NCBI RefSeq assembly: GCF_010667655.1
Contig: NZ_WHZU01000004.1
Location: 62,001 to 126,000 of the forward strand
Reading direction: 5' to 3'
Source: Bifidobacterium saimiriisciurei
GTDB lineage: Bacteria > Actinomycetota > Actinomycetes > Actinomycetales > Bifidobacteriaceae
Length of the DNA stretch: 64,000 bases
The notes under the pieces are model-generated. The model ran no database searches. It saw only the letters and a program-made list of their open reading frames with translations, and had not been told where the DNA came from. This document shows positions 28,993 through 37,850 of the stretch, piece by piece. Position numbers and translations under genes: made by a program. The number at the start of each line of letters is the position of its first letter. Position 1 is the first letter of the stretch.

Positions 28993-29036
28993 AAGGCCCG
29001 CATCCCCGAACGCAAGCAGGGGAGCGCGGGCCTTTT
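28993..29036 (+). terminator. Intrinsic terminator after argH
   Basis: AAGGCCCGC (28993-29001) pairs with GCGGGCCTT (29026-29034), with further pairing CCCC/GGGG inside, followed by TTTTCATG. Closely similar in stem and flank to the argG terminator at 16274. Confidence 0.85.
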
Positions 29037-29188
29037 CATGCATACGCCGGCTAATGTGATGTTGCTCATGGTTTGCCGCGTGTCCCGGTGTTGTTGCGCC
29101 GAGGGTGAAGCCCCGGCGGATACACTGGAACACGGATAGCACAGGACCGCGGAATCGCGGTCGCGCAGTTGCGCAGAAAGGACATCGC

Positions 29189-29755
29189 ATGGGCAACTTC
29201 ATCAACACCGAACTCGAGGACTTCACCGTCAACGCCTACCACGACGGCGAAATCGAGACCGTCTCCAAGCAGGACCTGCTGGGCCACTGGTCCGTCGTCT
29301 TCTTCTACCCGGCCGACTTCACCTTCGTGTGCCCGACCGAGCTGGGCGACCTCGCCGACCACTACGCCGAGTTCAAGGACGCCGACGCCGAGGTCTACTC
29401 CGTCTCCGAAGACACCGAATTCGTGCACAAGGCCTGGGCCGAGGCCACCGACACCATCGCCAAGGTCAAGTACCCGATGCTCGCCGACCCGGCCGGCAAG
29501 CTCGCCCGCTTCTTCGGCGTGCTCGACGAGGAGGCCGGCCTGGCCTTCCGCGGCGTGTTCATCATCGACCCCGACGGCAAGATCAAGTCCTACACCATCA
29601 ACGACAACGGCATCGGCCGCAACGCCGAGGAGATCCTCCGCACGCTCGAGGCCGCCAAGTTCGTGCGCGAGCACGGTGACAAGGTGTGCCCGGCCAACTG
29701 GCACCCGGGCGAGGACACCATCGCCCCGAGCCTCGACCTCGTCGGCAAGATCTGA
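29189..29755 (+). CDS. ahpC: Alkyl hydroperoxide reductase subunit C (2-Cys peroxiredoxin)
   Basis: Reduces hydrogen peroxide and organic peroxides. The peroxidatic cysteine is Cys48 in FTFVCPTELGD and the resolving one is Cys167 in KVCPANW, so this is a typical 2-Cys (AhpC/Prx1) enzyme. Length is 188 aa, normal for the family. ATG 29189 has AGAAAGGA upstream. A terminator lies between it and the reductase gene 125 bases downstream, so ahpC can be made in excess over its reductase. No regulator of the OxyR type is adjacent. Confidence 0.96.
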   Translation: MGNFINTELEDFTVNAYHDGEIETVSKQDLLGHWSVVFFYPADFTFVCPTELGDLADHYAEFKDADAEVYSVSEDTEFVHKAWAEATDTIAKVKYPMLADPAGKLARFFGVLDEEAGLAFRGVFIIDPDGKIKSYTINDNGIGRNAEEILRTLEAAKFVREHGDKVCPANWHPGEDTIAPSLDLVGKI

Positions 29756-29790
29756 TTTCCCGATAACCGTCGATAATCGATAGTTTTCTC

Positions 29791-29822
29791 AAGGCGCCCG
29801 AATCGTATTCGAGCGCCTTTTT
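29791..29822 (+). terminator. Terminator between ahpC and the reductase gene
   Basis: AAGGCGC (29791-29797) pairs with GCGCCTT (29813-29819), with inner pairing GAA/TTC, followed by TTTT. It would limit read-through into the downstream flavoprotein. Confidence 0.8.
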
Positions 29823-29879
29823 GACAATTCCAGTCATTTCTCCCATCAGCCGTTTCATCAGCAAAGGCAGAAGCAAACC

Positions 29880-31631
29880 ATGACCAACGAACACATCTAC
29901 GACGTCATCATCGTCGGCAGCGGACCGGCCGGACTTTCGGCCGGCATCTATGCGGGCCGCGCCACCATGGACACCCTGATCATCGAAAAGGACCAGGTCG
30001 GCGGCCAGGTCACCACCACATCCATCGTCGTCAACTACCCGGCCGTCAAGGAGATCGAGGGCACCGCCCTGATGAACCTCATGAAGCAGCAGGCCGAGGG
30101 CTTCGGAGTCGAGATCGCCCACGACGACGTCACCTCCTATGAACTTGACGGCGACGTCAAAGTGCTGCACGGCAGCAAGGGCGACTACAGGGCCCGCGCC
30201 GTCATCATCGCCTCCGGCGCGCAGCCGCGGCAGCTCGGCATCCCCGGCGAGCGCGAGCTGCGGGGCAGGGGAGTGGCCTACTGCTCCACCTGCGACGGCG
30301 AACTGTTCAGCGGACTGCAGGTGTTCGTCGTCGGCGGCGGATTCGCCGCGGCCGAGGAGGCCGACTACCTCACCCGCTACGCCCGCAAGGTCACCGTGCT
30401 TGTGCGCGGCTCGCAGTTCAGCTGCCCGCCGCTCACCGCCGCCCGCGCGCTCGACAATCCCAAGGTCGAAGTGCTCTACAACACCGAGGTCGAATCCCTC
30501 TCGGGTGACGACTACCTCACCGACGCCACGTTCGTGAACAACAAGACCGGCGAGAAGACCCACTACCACGTCGAGGACGGCGACAACGTGTTCGGCATGT
30601 TCATCTACGTGGGTACCACGCCGGAGACCACCGGTCTCGACGTGCTCGACAAGGACGACCGTGGCTACATCACCGTGGACTCATGGCAGCGCACCAACGT
30701 CCCCGGCGTGTTCGCCGCCGGCGACGTCGTCTCCAAGCCGCTGCGCCAGATCGTCACCGCCACGGCCGACGGCGCCACCGCCGCCACCGGCGCCGAGGAA
30801 TATGTGACCGCAGAGAAGAAGCGTCTCGACATCCCCGTCGTCCCCAAGCAGGCCAAGCCCAAGGCCGCCGCGAACGACGCAGGCGAGGCGGCCGCGAAGA
30901 ACGCAACGAAGTCCGCCGCCAAGCCGCAGGGATCCGCCACCGTCGGCCAGACCAGCGCCATCTCCGACACCCCGTCCGTGCCTCAGCACAAGGGCGTATG
31001 GTTCAGCGCCGAAATGAAGCAGCAGCTCGCCGGCATCTTCAACCGCCTCACCGAGGACGTCACCCTCCTGCAGGTCGACGACGGCGGCCAGCCGAGCATC
31101 GAGCTCGCCAGCTTCGCCAAGGAGTTCGCCTCCATGCACGCGCGCCTGCACTACCGCGGCGTCGCCGCCGATTCGGAGGAAGGCAAGGCCATCATCGACA
31201 AGGCCGCCATCGTGCGCTACCCGGTCTTCGTGCTCCTCGACAAGGACGGCGAATACACCGGCGTCAAATACAGCGGCATCCCCACCGGCCACGAGGTCAA
31301 CTCGCTTGTGCTCGGCGTCTACAACATCGCCGGCCCCGGCCAGGCCGTGGACCCGCAGCTCGCCGAGCGCATCAAGGCCCTGCCCGAAACGCACATCGAG
31401 ATCGGCGTCTCGCTCACCTGCCACTTCTGCCCCGACGTGGTCGCCGCCTGCCAGCACATGGCCGCGATGAACCCTAACGTCACCGCCGAGATGATCGACC
31501 TCGGCCTCTTCCCCGAGATCCGCAAGGAACGCAAGATCATGAGCGTGCCCGCCACCACCATCAACGGCGGCGACATCCTCTTCGGCAGCCAGAGCCTCGA
31601 ACAGCTCGTCGCAGCCTGCGAAGCGGCCTGA
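29880..31631 (+). CDS. ahpF: AhpF-like peroxiredoxin reductase with permuted domain order
   Basis: Flavoprotein disulfide reductase likely to pass electrons from NAD(P)H to AhpC. Residues 1 to about 320 form a thioredoxin-reductase-like core: FAD motif GSGPAG (13-18), redox pair Cys135/Cys138 in CSTCDG, nucleotide-binding GGGFAAAEEA (152-161) and GVFAAGDV near the end. An Ala/Lys/Pro linker (about 322-370) follows. Residues 371-583 resemble the tandem-thioredoxin N-terminal domain of AhpF, with the redox pair Cys514/Cys517 in TCHFCPDV. In E. coli AhpF this domain is at the N-terminus, so the order here is reversed. It starts at ATG 29880 with GCAAAGGCAG upstream, close behind the ahpC terminator. 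Confidence 0.88.
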   Translation: MTNEHIYDVIIVGSGPAGLSAGIYAGRATMDTLIIEKDQVGGQVTTTSIVVNYPAVKEIEGTALMNLMKQQAEGFGVEIAHDDVTSYELDGDVKVLHGSKGDYRARAVIIASGAQPRQLGIPGERELRGRGVAYCSTCDGELFSGLQVFVVGGGFAAAEEADYLTRYARKVTVLVRGSQFSCPPLTAARALDNPKVEVLYNTEVESLSGDDYLTDATFVNNKTGEKTHYHVEDGDNVFGMFIYVGTTPETTGLDVLDKDDRGYITVDSWQRTNVPGVFAAGDVVSKPLRQIVTATADGATAATGAEEYVTAEKKRLDIPVVPKQAKPKAAANDAGEAAAKNATKSAAKPQGSATVGQTSAISDTPSVPQHKGVWFSAEMKQQLAGIFNRLTEDVTLLQVDDGGQPSIELASFAKEFASMHARLHYRGVAADSEEGKAIIDKAAIVRYPVFVLLDKDGEYTGVKYSGIPTGHEVNSLVLGVYNIAGPGQAVDPQLAERIKALPETHIEIGVSLTCHFCPDVVAACQHMAAMNPNVTAEMIDLGLFPEIRKERKIMSVPATTINGGDILFGSQSLEQLVAACEAA

Positions 31632-31750
31632 CGGCGCCGACGGCATGAATCATCCATAGGGATGAGCACGCCCGCAAAACCCATCGTCTACAATCGGAAT
31701 GTCGAAATACCATCGTCATTCCGATTGCGGACCCGGGAAGGGGCTTTATC

Positions 31751-32287
31751 GTGCTGGCACGCCAGAGAATCCACGAACTCGTACACGAATACGGCCACGA
31801 TGTGCTCGAACACGAGCGCATGCGCATCGAAAAGCACTGCTACCAGCATGGCGCCGTCACCACCTTCGAGCATTCCGTACGCGTCGCGTGCCTTGCCGTC
31901 TACTTCGCCGACCGACTGCACCTGTGGCGTTTCGTCGACCTGCGGTCGCTCGTCCGCGCGGCGCTTCTGCACGACTACTTCCTCTACGACTGGCACTACG
32001 ACGGCGACGGCACGCACAAGCTCCACGGATTCACCCATCCACGCCGCGCCCTGACCAACGCGCTCGAGGACTTCGACCTCAACCCCGTGGAACGCGACTC
32101 CATCCTGCGGCACATGTTCCCGCTCACCCCGGTGCCGCCGCGCTACATCGAAGGCTACCTCGTCACCATGGCCGACAAGATCAGCGCCACCCGCGAGACC
32201 TTCTCCATGGCACGCTTCTCCAAGCCCGCGCTCACGCCCGTCCCCGAACGCCTCGCTATCGCCGACAGCACGAAGAAAGCCGCGTGA
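31751..32287 (+). CDS. HD-domain phosphohydrolase
   Basis: This 178-aa soluble protein has an HD metal-dependent phosphohydrolase core. The metal ligands are visible in order: His41 (FEHSVRVA), His74-Asp75 (LLHDYF), His96 (FTHPRRA), His121 (LRHMFPL) and Asp142 (MADKIS). The substrate is unknown; families with this spacing hydrolyse nucleotides or cyclic nucleotides. The start is GTG 31751 with AAGGGGC upstream. The stop overlaps the ATG of the next gene (TGATG), so the enzyme is translationally coupled to a multi-pass membrane protein, which suggests a joint function. Confidence 0.8.
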   Translation: MLARQRIHELVHEYGHDVLEHERMRIEKHCYQHGAVTTFEHSVRVACLAVYFADRLHLWRFVDLRSLVRAALLHDYFLYDWHYDGDGTHKLHGFTHPRRALTNALEDFDLNPVERDSILRHMFPLTPVPPRYIEGYLVTMADKISATRETFSMARFSKPALTPVPERLAIADSTKKAA

Positions 32288-33219
32288 TGGCCTCGGAACT
32301 GCTCAACGACATCCACTATCTCGACAGCATCCAGTACCTCGAACGGCTCTTCCTCTGGGCCGTGTTCTACAGCTTCCTCGGCTGGGTATACGAATCCATC
32401 CTCGTCTCCGTGCAGGAGCGCCGACCCGTCAACCGAGGATTCCTCAACGGGCCGCTCTGCCCCATATACGGCGCCGGGGCGGCGCTCGCCATCGTCGTGC
32501 TCACCCCGCTCAAGGACGTCCCCGCCGCACCGGCCGTGATGTTCATGCTCGGCGCGTTGGGCGCATCCGTATTGGAATACGTGACCTCATGGGCCATGGA
32601 GAGGATATTCCATGCCAGATGGTGGGATTACTCGCATTTCCGGTTCAACATCAACGGCCGCGTATGTCTCATCGGAGCCATCGTCTTCGGCGTGTTCGGC
32701 ATCATCATCGTCGACGTCACCCAGCCATGGGTCGAGCATTGGACCGACATGATACCCACGACGGCGTTCCACATCCTGGTCTCGGTGCTCTTCGTGGCGT
32801 GCCTCTCCGACTTCATCGTCACCGTCGTCGGCTTCAGCGGATTCCACCGTCGTCTCGCCGAATTCGCCCGCGTGCTCGAACGGGGCAGGGAGAGGATGGC
32901 CGACGGAGTCAATCTGCTCGACGGCGTCAGCCTGCTTGATGTGAGCGAGGCGCTGCAGCAGTACACCGATGCGGCCGCCGGCCGTCTGCAGACATACCGC
33001 GACGCAGCCACCGGCAAGGTGCGCAGGCTTTCCGAAAACCTCACGGAGAACATGCCGAAACCGTCCGTACCGTCCGTGCCCGTGGCCAAGCTGTATGGCA
33101 AGCTGCTCGGAGCCCTGAACTTCCAGCAGCGCCGTATGCTGAGCTCCTTCCCGCGCATGACGTCCGACGAATACGGCGACCTCATCAAGAAGCTCCGCGA
33201 GAAGCTGGTGCGCAAATAG
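32287..33219 (+). CDS. CmpB-type (ABC-transporter type IV) integral membrane protein
   Basis: This 310-aa protein has about five hydrophobic segments in residues 15-185 (for example LFLWAVFYSFLGWVYESILV and LIGAIVFGVFGIIIVDVT). The motif SFLGWVYE and the sequence VNRGFLNGPLCPIYGAGA are typical of the ABC_trans_CmpB family. A cytoplasmic C-terminal region of about 120 residues is charged and probably helical. Its biochemical role is unknown. It starts at ATG 32287, one base inside the stop of the HD-domain gene. A 13-bp stem follows the gene. Confidence 0.75.
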   Translation: MASELLNDIHYLDSIQYLERLFLWAVFYSFLGWVYESILVSVQERRPVNRGFLNGPLCPIYGAGAALAIVVLTPLKDVPAAPAVMFMLGALGASVLEYVTSWAMERIFHARWWDYSHFRFNINGRVCLIGAIVFGVFGIIIVDVTQPWVEHWTDMIPTTAFHILVSVLFVACLSDFIVTVVGFSGFHRRLAEFARVLERGRERMADGVNLLDGVSLLDVSEALQQYTDAAAGRLQTYRDAATGKVRRLSENLTENMPKPSVPSVPVAKLYGKLLGALNFQQRRMLSSFPRMTSDEYGDLIKKLREKLVRK

Positions 33220-33231
33220 CCAATAAAGAAA

Positions 33232-33275
33232 CATCGCGCTCGCACGGCGAAGACGTCCTGCGAGCGCGATGCTCC
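33232..33275. terminator. Hairpin between convergent genes
   Basis: A perfect 13-bp stem, CATCGCGCTCGCA (33232-33244) with TGCGAGCGCGATG (33259-33271), sits 12 bases past the membrane-protein stop codon and before the end of thiG on the other strand. T-rich flanks are weak, so direction is uncertain. Confidence 0.6.
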
Positions 33276-33355
33276 TTATGTTTCGTTCTGGCATGCGCGG
33301 CATGCCGTCTCCCGCGTCGGCGGGATTCTTTGTTATCGCATCATCAGCGCCATCA

Positions 33356-34222
33356 TCAGTGCAGATAGCCGGTCGTCGGGCTGGAGGGGACGGCGTGGCC
33401 CTCCGTCACCTTGCCGAGGCCCGAAAGATAGGCGGCGCGGCCGGCGGCGATCGCGTCCTTGAACGCCTTCGCCATCAGCGGGATGTTGCCGGCGCTGGCC
33501 ACGGCGGTGTACGCCATCACCGCGTCCGCGCCCATCTCCATCGCCTCGCATGCCTGGCTCGGCCTTCCGATGCCGGCGTCGATGATGACCGGCACGTTCG
33601 CGTTCGCGATGATGATCTGGATGAAGTCGCGCATACGCAGACCCATGTTCGAACCGATCAGCGAACCGAGCGGCATCACTGCGGCGGCGCCCGCCTCCTC
33701 GAGCTGACGGGCCGCGATGGGATCGGGGAACATGTACGGCATGACCACGAATCCCTCCTTCGCCAGCATCTCCGTCGCACGAATCGTCTCCGCGTTGTCG
33801 GGCAGCAGATACTTGGTCTCATGCTCGATCTCGACCTTCACGAAATCGGTCTGGCACACCTCGCGGGCCAGACGCGCGATGCGCACCGCCTCCTCGGCGT
33901 TGCGCGCGCCCGATGTGTTCGGCAGCAGCGTGATGCCTTCGGGAATGTAGTCGAGCACGCTGTTCTCCGTGGTCTGCGCACGACGCAACGCCATCGTCAC
34001 GATCTGCGTGCCGGCATGCTCCACCGTGGCCTTGATGAGATTGAGGTCGTAACGGCCGGAACCCAGAATGAACCGGGACTCGAACTCATGGCCGCCGAGA
34101 TTCAGCGGCTTGTCGACGACGGGCGCCACCGGCGCGGACGTGCCCACCGGATTCGTGACCTCCGGCTGCGGCGGCAGGGGAGTGCTGGCTACGGACTCTT
34201 CGGTTACGGGATTGGGAATCAT
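33356..34222 (-). CDS. thiG: Thiazole synthase ThiG
   Basis: Forms the thiamine thiazole phosphate from deoxyxylulose 5-phosphate, dehydroglycine and ThiS-thiocarboxylate. The (beta/alpha)8 core starts after about 40 residues. It contains [11 protein letters not shown], the Schiff-base lysine segment VKVEIE, and the phosphate-binding [10 protein letters not shown] and [10 protein letters not shown]. Residues 1-40 are a Pro/Val/Thr-rich tail not needed for catalysis. Length is 288 aa. ATG 34222 has AAGGAGC upstream. thiS lies 40 bases upstream on the same strand. Confidence 0.95.
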   Translation of the reverse strand: MIPNPVTEESVASTPLPPQPEVTNPVGTSAPVAPVVDKPLNLGGHEFESRFILGSGRYDLNLIKATVEHAGTQIVTMALRRAQTTENSVLDYIPEGITLLPNTSGARNAEEAVRIARLAREVCQTDFVKVEIEHETKYLLPDNAETIRATEMLAKEGFVVMPYMFPDPIAARQLEEAGAAAVMPLGSLIGSNMGLRMRDFIQIIIANANVPVIIDAGIGRPSQACEAMEMGADAVMAYTAVASAGNIPLMAKAFKDAIAAGRAAYLSGLGKVTEGHAVPSSPTTGYLH

Positions 34223-34262
34223 GATTGCTCCTTGATTGCTTGACGACGATTTGCCTGACGGC

Positions 34263-34457
34263 TCAGCCGCCCTGAACGAACTGGACGATCTCCATCACGG
34301 ACCGATCGTCGAGCATGGCCTCCTCTCGCTTGCCGCGGGGCACGATGGCGCCGTTGAGCTCCACCGCCACGCGCTCCGCACGATAGCCGTGCTCGGCAAG
34401 GTAGTCGGCCACGCTCAGCGGCTTCTCCAACGTGACCTGTTCGCCATTGACCTGCAT
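34263..34457 (-). CDS. thiS: Sulfur carrier protein ThiS
   Basis: Ubiquitin-fold carrier of 64 aa. It ends in Gly-Gly (IVQFVQGG), the site adenylated by ThiF and converted to a thiocarboxylate. The open frame extends further upstream, but ATG 34457 has GGAGGA in front and gives the normal length with the family N-terminus MQVNGEQ. It is first in a two-gene operon with thiG. About 50 bases upstream on the same strand is a terminator-like hairpin with six T residues. No TPP riboswitch elements are seen. Confidence 0.93.
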   Translation of the reverse strand: MQVNGEQVTLEKPLSVADYLAEHGYRAERVAVELNGAIVPRGKREEAMLDDRSVMEIVQFVQGG

Positions 34458-34503
34458 ATATCCTCCGACTATGAGATTCCAACTATGAAAAACGCACAGT
34501 ATG

Positions 34504-34550
34504 AAAAAAGGGCGCACGAAAGCAAGCCGTACCCGTGGTGGTGCGCCCCT
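34504..34550 (-). terminator. Terminator-like hairpin in the thiS upstream region
   Basis: On the minus strand GGGCGCAC (34541-34548) pairs with GTGCGCCC (34510-34517) and is followed by TTTTTT. No gene ends just upstream on this strand, so it may be a leader attenuator for thiS-thiG or may stop antisense transcription. Confidence 0.5.
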
Positions 34551-34741
34551 TCATGAACCCAATCATTCTGTATTCGGTTATCGTCGATAATCCGTTATCT
34601 CCGTCCCATTCAGCGTACCTGCTCGCCCAGACCGGTGTTTCGCGTTTCGCGGGACGCATGCACAGCCCCCGTATGGGAAGATGGAACCACATCGGCCGCG
34701 GAAACGGGTTCGCGCCGCGATCCCAAGGAGGGGAAGCCATC

Positions 34742-35068
34742 ATGATCGTCACCACCACGCCCACCGTCGAGGGCTACACCATCACCGGCTACTACGGCAT
34801 CGTGTTCGGCGAGGTCATCTCCGGCGTCAACGTGCTCAAGGACATCGGCGCCGGACTGCGCAACGTGTTCGGCGGCCGCAGCCAGGGCTACGAGGACGAG
34901 CTCGTCAAGGCGCGCGAGGGCGCGCTCGCCGAAATGCAGCAGCGTGCCTCGGCCCTGGGCGCGCACGCCGTGGTCGGCGTCGACATCGACTACGAGGTGC
35001 TCGGCGAAGGAGGCAACATGCTCATGGTCACCGCATCCGGCACCGCCGTGCAGCTCGCCAGGGCGTAG
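34742..35068 (+). CDS. YbjQ/UPF0145 family protein
   Basis: This 108-aa protein belongs to the YbjQ family (heavy-metal-binding-domain type), which forms pentamers; its true function is unknown. Diagnostic segments are [51 protein letters not shown] and [10 protein letters not shown]. The frame is open upstream to 34535, but ATG 34742 with AAGGAGGGG gives the family length and start (MIVTTTP). It lies between the divergent thiS and the plus-strand thiF, 85 bases before thiF; no functional link with thiamine is evident. Confidence 0.85.
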   Translation: MIVTTTPTVEGYTITGYYGIVFGEVISGVNVLKDIGAGLRNVFGGRSQGYEDELVKAREGALAEMQQRASALGAHAVVGVDIDYEVLGEGGNMLMVTASGTAVQLARA

Positions 35069-35153
35069 CCCGGCCGGCTTCCGGTCGTGGCCTCCCGTCC
35101 AGCCTTGAACCCAAGATGATGAACAATCGACTTGGCCAGAAAGGACGGCACCA

Positions 35154-36002
35154 ATGACCGAACCGCAGCAGACGGGCTCGCCGAAGCCCCGCATCACGCT
35201 TTCGGACGAGCAGCTCGAACGCTACGCACGGCATCTGATCCTCAAGGGCGTCGGCGTACGCGGGCAGAAGCGTCTGCTTGCGGCGAAGGTGCTCATCATC
35301 GGCGCGGGTGGACTCGGATCGCCGGTCGCGCTGTACCTCGCCGCGGCCGGCGTCGGCACGATCGGCATCGTGGACGACGACGTGGTGGACGTGAGCAACC
35401 TGCAGCGCCAGGTCATCCACGACGACGACCGGGTCGGCATGCCGAAGACCGAGTCCGCGAAACTGAGCATCAACCGTCTCAACCCCGACGTGAAGGTGAA
35501 CGTGCATAGGACGCTGTTCACCGCCGACAATGCCGCGGACATCATCGCCGGCTACGACCTCGTGGTCGACGCCACCGACAACTTCGCCGCGAAATTCCTC
35601 ATCAACGACGCATGCGTGCTCGCCGGCAAGCCGTTCATCCACGGCGGCGTGGTGCGCTTCGCCGGCCAGCTCATGACCTACGTGCCCGGCGAGGGCCCCT
35701 GCTACCGGTGCATCTTCCGCGAGATGCCCGCGGCCGGCGAGGTGCCCACCTGCCGCGAGGCCGGCGTGCTTGGCGCGGCCGTGGGAGTCATCGGCAGCCT
35801 GCAGGCCGTGGAGGCGGTGAAGATGATCACCGGCGCCGGGGACCTCCTGACGGCGCGCATGCTCACCGTGGACCTGCTCACCATGAACATCCGCACCGTG
35901 CCGCTGCCCGGTCACGAGCCCGACTGCCCGGTATGCGGTGACCATCCCACGATCACGACACTCGAGCCGGACAACTACATCCAGCCCGCGTGCGCGGTCT
36001 GA
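35154..36002 (+). CDS. thiF: ThiF/MoeB-type sulfur-carrier adenylyltransferase
   Basis: Activates the C-terminal glycine of ThiS with ATP. The E1-like fold has the nucleotide motif IGAGGLGSPVALYLAAAGVG (near residue 50), the acidic DDDVVDVSNLQRQ, and the zinc-binding pairs CYRC and CPVC. A candidate catalytic cysteine is Cys200 in VPTCREAG. Length is 282 aa. ATG 35154 has AAAGGACGG upstream. It sits near divergent thiS-thiG and is followed by a rhodanese gene, so assignment to thiazole synthesis rather than molybdopterin is favoured; no moa genes are in view. Confidence 0.9.
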   Translation: MTEPQQTGSPKPRITLSDEQLERYARHLILKGVGVRGQKRLLAAKVLIIGAGGLGSPVALYLAAAGVGTIGIVDDDVVDVSNLQRQVIHDDDRVGMPKTESAKLSINRLNPDVKVNVHRTLFTADNAADIIAGYDLVVDATDNFAAKFLINDACVLAGKPFIHGGVVRFAGQLMTYVPGEGPCYRCIFREMPAAGEVPTCREAGVLGAAVGVIGSLQAVEAVKMITGAGDLLTARMLTVDLLTMNIRTVPLPGHEPDCPVCGDHPTITTLEPDNYIQPACAV

Positions 36003-36067
36003 GCCGTCGGGATACGGCGGCTACGCTCAGGAAGAATCGAGACAACAGGGAACGAGAGGGGACCGAT

Positions 36068-36406
36068 ATGTTCGACGACGTGTTCGATGACGACGAGACC
36101 GAGGTGCGGCAGATGACGCCCGAGGAGTTCGCCGGCCTCGACTATTCCACGGTGACGCTGCTCGATCTGCGTGAGCCGCACGAGGTGGCGGCGCATGGCA
36201 TCCCCGGCGCATTGAACGTGCCGTTCGACCCGTTGCCGCACGTATTGCGCAACGTGCCGAAGACCAAGCCGGTCGTGGTGTACTGCCGTGAGGGCAGCTG
36301 GAGCGAGGAGGTCGCCGAGATCCTCGCCGACCGCGGGTACGACGCCGTCAACCTCACCGGCGGCTTCGAGGCCTACGAACGCTACCTCGCCGAACAGGGG
36401 GAGTAG
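36068..36406 (+). CDS. Single-domain rhodanese-like sulfurtransferase
   Basis: This 112-aa sulfurtransferase domain carries the active-site cysteine in VVYCREGSWSEE. The preceding HGIPGALNVPFD and the LDLREPHEVAAHG segment are typical of the fold, and the tail TGGFEAYERYL closes it. It lies 65 bases after thiF, so it may supply persulfide sulfur for ThiS thiocarboxylate formation, which is an inference from context. The acidic N-terminus MFDDVFDDDETE is short. ATG 36068 has GAGAGGGG upstream. Confidence 0.88.
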   Translation: MFDDVFDDDETEVRQMTPEEFAGLDYSTVTLLDLREPHEVAAHGIPGALNVPFDPLPHVLRNVPKTKPVVVYCREGSWSEEVAEILADRGYDAVNLTGGFEAYERYLAEQGE

Positions 36407-36536
36407 CGACTCGGCGACTCCGATAGGCGCGTCCCTTCCTCGGCCGCCCGTCCGAGCTTGTCATACTCTACTGTCAAACTGATGGATGCGAATGTTCGCG
36501 TTTTCCACCAATTCAACAGGGAGTGACAGGGAACAC

Positions 36537-37850
36537 ATGTCTCAGGTCAGAAGTTACAAGGAAGCGGGGTTCGATTCTCTTCTCGAAGAGCTCGAATGGC
36601 GCGGTCTGGTCAATCAGTCCACTGACAAAGAGCAGCTTGCCGAAGCGTTGAACGGCGATCCCATCACCTATTATTGCGGATTCGACCCCACGGCGGCGTC
36701 CCTGCACATCGGCAACCTCGTGCAGCTCATCAACATGCGGCACCTGCAGGCGGCCGGCCATCACCCCATCGCATTGGTCGGAGGCGCCACCGGTCTGATC
36801 GGCGACCCGCGCCAGTCGGGCGAGCGCACGCTCAACCCCAAGGAGATCGTGGCCCAGTGGGCCGAGAAGCTGCGCGTGCAGATCAGCCGGTTCCTCGAGG
36901 CCGACGGCGAGAACCCCGTGCGCTTCGTGAGCAACTACGACTGGACGGCGCAGATGTCGGTCATCGACTTCCTGCGCGACGTCGGCAAGAACTTCCGCAT
37001 GGGCACCATGCTGGCCAAGGACACCGTCGCCCGTCGTCTGAACTCCGAGGAGGGCATCTCCTTCACCGAGTTCAGCTACCAGGTGCTGCAGGGCAACGAC
37101 TTCCTGCACCTGTTCGACGAATACCACTGCGTGCTCGAGCTGGGCGGCTCCGACCAGTGGGGCAACCTCACCTCCGGCCTCGACCTCATCCGCAAGGTGC
37201 GCGGCGAGAGCGTGAACGTGTTCACCAGCCCGATCATCACCGACAGCCAGGGCAAGAAGTTCGGCAAGTCGGAGGGCAACGCCATGTGGCTCGACCCGAC
37301 CATGCTCAGCCCGTACAAGTTCTACCAGTTCTGGTTCAACCAGCCCGACGACCAGGTGGTGAAGCTGCTCAAGGCGTTCACCTTCCTGCCGAAGAGCGAG
37401 ATCGAGCGTCTCGCCGTCGAGGTGGAGGAGAACCCGGGCCGCCGCGAGGCGCAGAAGACCCTCGCCTGGGAGGTCACCAGCTACGTGCATGGCGAACAGG
37501 CCACGCAGCAGGCCATCGACGCGGCCGCAGCCCTGTTCGGCCGTGGCGGCGACCTCGGCTCCATCGACGAGGACACACTCGAATCCGCGCTTGGCGGCCT
37601 GAAGCAGGCCGACGGCACGTTCGCCCAGGCCAAGGCCGGCGACCGCATCATCGACGCGGCCGCGGCGGCCGGACTGTTCAAGTCCGCGTCCGAGGCGCGT
37701 CGCGCCATCAAGTCCGGCGGCGTGTACGTGAACAACGCCCGCGTGGAGGACCAGGAGCAGACCCTTACCGCAGATGATTTTCTGCATGACCGATTCGTAT
37801 TGATCCGCCGCGGCAAGAAGTCGCTGGCAGCATTGGAGGAGACTCGATGA
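36537..37850 (+). CDS. tyrS: Tyrosine-tRNA ligase
   Basis: Class I synthetase that charges tRNA-Tyr. The HIGH-like motif is LHIGNLVQL near residue 60. The KMSKS-like motif is [11 protein letters not shown] near residue 240. The C-terminal S4 RNA-binding domain ends in [24 protein letters not shown] sequence. Length is 437 aa, normal for actinobacteria. I take ATG 36537 as start ([11 protein letters not shown]), with CAGGGA upstream; an earlier ATG at 36486 would add 17 residues. Its stop overlaps the next gene by four bases. Confidence 0.95.
   Translation: MSQVRSYKEAGFDSLLEELEWRGLVNQSTDKEQLAEALNGDPITYYCGFDPTAASLHIGNLVQLINMRHLQAAGHHPIALVGGATGLIGDPRQSGERTLNPKEIVAQWAEKLRVQISRFLEADGENPVRFVSNYDWTAQMSVIDFLRDVGKNFRMGTMLAKDTVARRLNSEEGISFTEFSYQVLQGNDFLHLFDEYHCVLELGGSDQWGNLTSGLDLIRKVRGESVNVFTSPIITDSQGKKFGKSEGNAMWLDPTMLSPYKFYQFWFNQPDDQVVKLLKAFTFLPKSEIERLAVEVEENPGRREAQKTLAWEVTSYVHGEQATQQAIDAAAALFGRGGDLGSIDEDTLESALGGLKQADGTFAQAKAGDRIIDAAAAAGLFKSASEARRAIKSGGVYVNNARVEDQEQTLTADDFLHDRFVLIRRGKKSLAALEETR

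Noticed and set aside
34458..34741. TPP riboswitch upstream of thiS
   Set aside because: The conserved CTGAGA and ACCTGATCTGG-type elements are absent on both strands.
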